From Mariniflexile gromovii (GTDB lineage: Bacteria > Bacteroidota > Bacteroidia > Flavobacteriales > Flavobacteriaceae): a DNA stretch of 64,000 nucleotides. Under the pieces are notes generated by a model. The model worked only from the letters and a program-made list of their open reading frames with translations, was not told the origin of the DNA and did no database searches. Where the stretch lies: contig NZ_JAGJCB010000019.1 in NCBI RefSeq assembly GCF_017814435.1, positions 1-64,000 on the forward strand. The letters are read 5' to 3'. Shown here piece after piece: positions 61,595-64,000 of the stretch. Both the position numbers and the translations under genes were made by a program. How positions within the stretch are numbered: the first letter of the stretch is position 1; each line of letters starts with the position of its first letter.

Positions 61595-63286
61595 ATGCGT
61601 TGGACCCTAAAACCCAAACCCGAATCTAAAAAAATTGAGGCACTTCAAAAAGCACTTCAAGTAGATGAAGTGGTGGCAACATTATTGGTGCAACGTGGTA
61701 TTGAAACGTATGAAGATGCTAAAAAGTTTTTTAGACCAAGTTTAGACGATTTGCACGATCCATATTTAATGAAAGATATGGATAAAGCGGTGGCCAGAAT
61801 TGAAAAGGCCATGGCCAACAATGAAAACATTTTGGTGTATGGCGATTATGATGTAGATGGTACTACCTCGGTAGCACTCATGTCGGCATATTTAAAATCT
61901 AAGTACAATTTAGTTTACACCTACATTCCTAACAGGTATGATGAGGGTTATGGTATTTCGTATAAAGGCATCAATTTTGCTTTAGAAAACAATTTCACAC
62001 TTATAATTGCTTTAGATTGTGGTATAAAATCCGTTGATAAAGTGGCATATGCCAAAGAATTGGGAATTGATTTTATTATTTGCGACCACCACAGACCTGC
62101 CGATACCATTCCAGAAGCAGCAGCTGTTTTAGATCCAAAAAGAGACGATTGCACCTATCCATATAAAGAATTATGCGGTTGCGGTGTGGGGTTTAAATTA
62201 ATTCAAGCCTTAGCCCTAAAAGACGGAAAAACGGATGAGGATTTAGTGGATTATCTAGATTTGGTAGCAACAGCCATAGGTGCCGATATTGTGCCCATTG
62301 ATGGTGAAAATAGGGTGTTGGCCTATTTTGGATTGATGGTAATAAACAGCAATCCAAGACCAGGCATCAAAGCTATTTTAAACCAAATTGAGAAAACGGA
62401 ATTAACCATTACCGATGTGGTTTTTGTAGTAGCGCCTCGTATAAACGCTGCGGGCCGTATGGAACATGGTAATTTTGCAGTAAGACTTTTAACAGAGGAA
62501 GAAGAAGGTTTGGCTGCTAAATATGCTTCGGAAATTAATGAATATAATCTTGACAGACGTGAAACTGATAAACAAGTTACAGAAGAAGCTCTTAAGCAAA
62601 TTGAAGAACAAAAAGAACAGAACCGCCTTACTACTGTTGTTTACGGTGAAGCTTGGCATAAAGGCGTTATTGGTATTGTGGCTTCTAGATTAACCGAAAC
62701 TTATTACAGACCAACATTGGTGTTTACAAAAAGTGGTGATAAGTTGGCGGCCTCGGCACGTTCAGTTAAAGGGTTTGATATTTATAATGCTTTAGAAGCC
62801 TGCAGCGAACATATTGAACAATTTGGAGGGCATAAATATGCTGCGGGTTTAACCCTTTTAGAAGAAAATTATGAAGCTTTTAAACAAGCTTTTGAAGATG
62901 AGGTTTCTAAAACCATAGACAGAAGTCTTTTAACACCAGAAATTAAAATTGATGTTAAGATTGATTTGGAAGACATCACCCCAAAATTCTACAGGATTTT
63001 AAAACAGTTTGCTCCTTTTGGACCTAACAACATGACACCTGTTTTTATGACGGATAATTTGGTTGATACAGGCTACGGAAAATGTGTTGGAGAAGATAAG
63101 ACCCATTTAAGAATAACTGTTGCACAACCACAATCCAAAAGTTTGGTGGCCATTGGTTTTGGTATGGGCGATAAATTCGATTTAGTCTCAAAAAAAAAAA
63201 CTTTTAAGGCTGTTTATTCCATTGATGAAAATGAATGGCAAGGGAATGTTAGCCTACAATTAAAACTCCGAGATATTAAAGAATAG
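61595..63286 (+). CDS. recJ: single-stranded-DNA-specific exonuclease RecJ
   Basis: 563 residues from the ATG at 61595. DHH-family motifs: LVYGDYDVDGTTSVALMSAY, IICDHHRP, and GCGVGFKLIQAL. The DHHA1 domain contains GGHKYAAGLTL. It degrades single-stranded DNA 5' to 3' in recombination and mismatch repair. Confidence 0.95.
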   Translation: MRWTLKPKPESKKIEALQKALQVDEVVATLLVQRGIETYEDAKKFFRPSLDDLHDPYLMKDMDKAVARIEKAMANNENILVYGDYDVDGTTSVALMSAYLKSKYNLVYTYIPNRYDEGYGISYKGINFALENNFTLIIALDCGIKSVDKVAYAKELGIDFIICDHHRPADTIPEAAAVLDPKRDDCTYPYKELCGCGVGFKLIQALALKDGKTDEDLVDYLDLVATAIGADIVPIDGENRVLAYFGLMVINSNPRPGIKAILNQIEKTELTITDVVFVVAPRINAAGRMEHGNFAVRLLTEEEEGLAAKYASEINEYNLDRRETDKQVTEEALKQIEEQKEQNRLTTVVYGEAWHKGVIGIVASRLTETYYRPTLVFTKSGDKLAASARSVKGFDIYNALEACSEHIEQFGGHKYAAGLTLLEENYEAFKQAFEDEVSKTIDRSLLTPEIKIDVKIDLEDITPKFYRILKQFAPFGPNNMTPVFMTDNLVDTGYGKCVGEDKTHLRITVAQPQSKSLVAIGFGMGDKFDLVSKKKTFKAVYSIDENEWQGNVSLQLKLRDIKE

Positions 63287-63292
63287 TAAGCT

Positions 63293-64000
63293 ATGGCAAA
63301 AACCGACCCATATGCCGCTTTACGTATTAAAGAATTCAATATATTTTTACTGGTTCGTTTTGTGCTTGTTTTTGGCTGGTCCATGCAATTTATTGTTATA
63401 GAATGGGAAGTGTATAGCTTAACAAAAGACCCATTATCACTGGGGGTTATTGGCCTAATGGAAATAATTCCTGCTTTTACCATGGCGTTGTTTGCTGGCC
63501 ATATTGTAGACCAAAAGGAAAAACGCAATTTATTAGCACTTTGTATCGCAGCTTTTTCTTTAATTAGTTTAGGGCTGTTTTTGTTGACTTGGGACAAAGT
63601 AACTGGTAATTGGGAAACAAAAACCATATTATACAGCATTTATGCTTTGGTGTTTTTTGGTGGTTTCTTACGTTCGTTTTTCGGCCCCACTATTTTCTCT
63701 TTAGTTGCCTTAATAGTACCTAAAAAGGCCTATCCAAATGCCGCCACTTGGAACAGTTCTACATGGCAAATGGCTTCGGTTTTAGGGCCAGCTTTTGGCG
63801 GTTTTTTTATTGGTTGGATTGGGGTGCATTGGTCGCTTTGCATCATTTTTGGACTGGTGCTTTTGTCATTCATCATTCTTCTACAGATAAAACGAAAACC
63901 TATTTTAAATCCGAAAATTGGCGAACCCGTTATTGAAAGTTTAAAAGAAGGCGTACGGTTTGTATTTAAAACAAAAGCCATTTTAGGAGCTATGACTTTA
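63293..64000 (+). CDS. MFS transporter (partial, runs off window)
   Basis: 236 residues visible, starting with ATG at 63293, 6 bases after recJ. Several membrane segments are evident: FLLVRFVLVFGWSMQFIVIE, VIGLMEIIPAFTMALFAGHI, LLALCIAAFSLISLGLFLLT and FFGGFLRSFFGPTIFSLVAL. GHIVDQKEKRN is the MFS loop 2-3 motif. It is EntS/multidrug-like. The cargo is unknown and the C-terminal half is beyond the window. Confidence 0.87.
   Translation, partial: MAKTDPYAALRIKEFNIFLLVRFVLVFGWSMQFIVIEWEVYSLTKDPLSLGVIGLMEIIPAFTMALFAGHIVDQKEKRNLLALCIAAFSLISLGLFLLTWDKVTGNWETKTILYSIYALVFFGGFLRSFFGPTIFSLVALIVPKKAYPNAATWNSSTWQMASVLGPAFGGFFIGWIGVHWSLCIIFGLVLLSFIILLQIKRKPILNPKIGEPVIESLKEGVRFVFKTKAILGAMTL

Noticed and set aside
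1-64000. CRISPR arrays, tRNA and rRNA genes
   Set aside because: No regularly spaced direct repeats of 25-40 bases, and no cloverleaf or rRNA-like stretch, noticed by reading. A tRNA scan was not possible.

Overview
The window is AT-rich DNA from a member of the Bacteroidetes, almost certainly a (probably marine) Flavobacteriaceae species. Supporting signs are the Bacteroidetes-type -7 promoter boxes (TAnnTTTG), a PID-CTERM mini-protein, a tyrosine ammonia lyase of the Flavobacterium type, dar-type aryl polyene/dialkylresorcinol (flexirubin) genes, and the housekeeping order DUF177-rpmF-fabH-accB-accC.

Left edge (1-4.4 kb): an accessory patch. A tyrosine recombinase (2385-3515, minus) points toward small orphan genes separated by ACACAAC/GTTGTGT-type core sequences. 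One gene with a HEPN-like motif is enclosed by a near-perfect 19-bp inverted repeat, and a 199-bp palindromic spacer separates it from the next genes. Two tandem palindromes lie between the recombinase and the first cassette. A decayed second tyrosine recombinase (4064-4315) and a frame-broken fragment (3-199) show past turnover. This looks like a small integron-like or invertible cassette array.

Centre (4.4-39.9 kb): a large flexirubin-type pigment gene cluster. It opens with minus-strand FAD enzymes (a phytoene-desaturase-like oxidoreductase and a halogenase-like monooxygenase). About 33 plus-strand genes follow with very short gaps or overlaps. Inferred logic: tyrosine ammonia lyase makes 4-coumarate; an AMP-ligase activates the aryl starter; two ACPs, several ketosynthases (including catalytically degenerate partners), a FabG reductase and three dehydratase-like hot-dog proteins build the aryl polyene; DarB/DarA make the dialkylresorcinol; acyltransferases, an MMPL-acyltransferase-methyltransferase-like fusion, an ABC exporter, a LolA-like carrier, lipoproteins and beta-barrels would join and export it to the outer membrane.

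Right part (40-64 kb): core metabolism. It holds a PID-CTERM mini-protein, ribE, pdxA, the DUF177-rpmF-fabH-accBC run, an FAD oxidoreductase, mtgA, a GreA/GreB-like protein, an ABC ATPase, a prolyl oligopeptidase, asd, mscL, alr-tdk, rsmI, a HopJ-like protein, a uracil-DNA glycosylase-like protein, two tiny membrane proteins, a dipeptide epimerase with a PLP-dependent alpha-oxoamine synthase-like enzyme, OsmC, recJ and the start of an MFS transporter. No tRNA, rRNA, CRISPR array or intact insertion sequence was seen. All functional statements come from reading motifs in the sequence; no searches were run.
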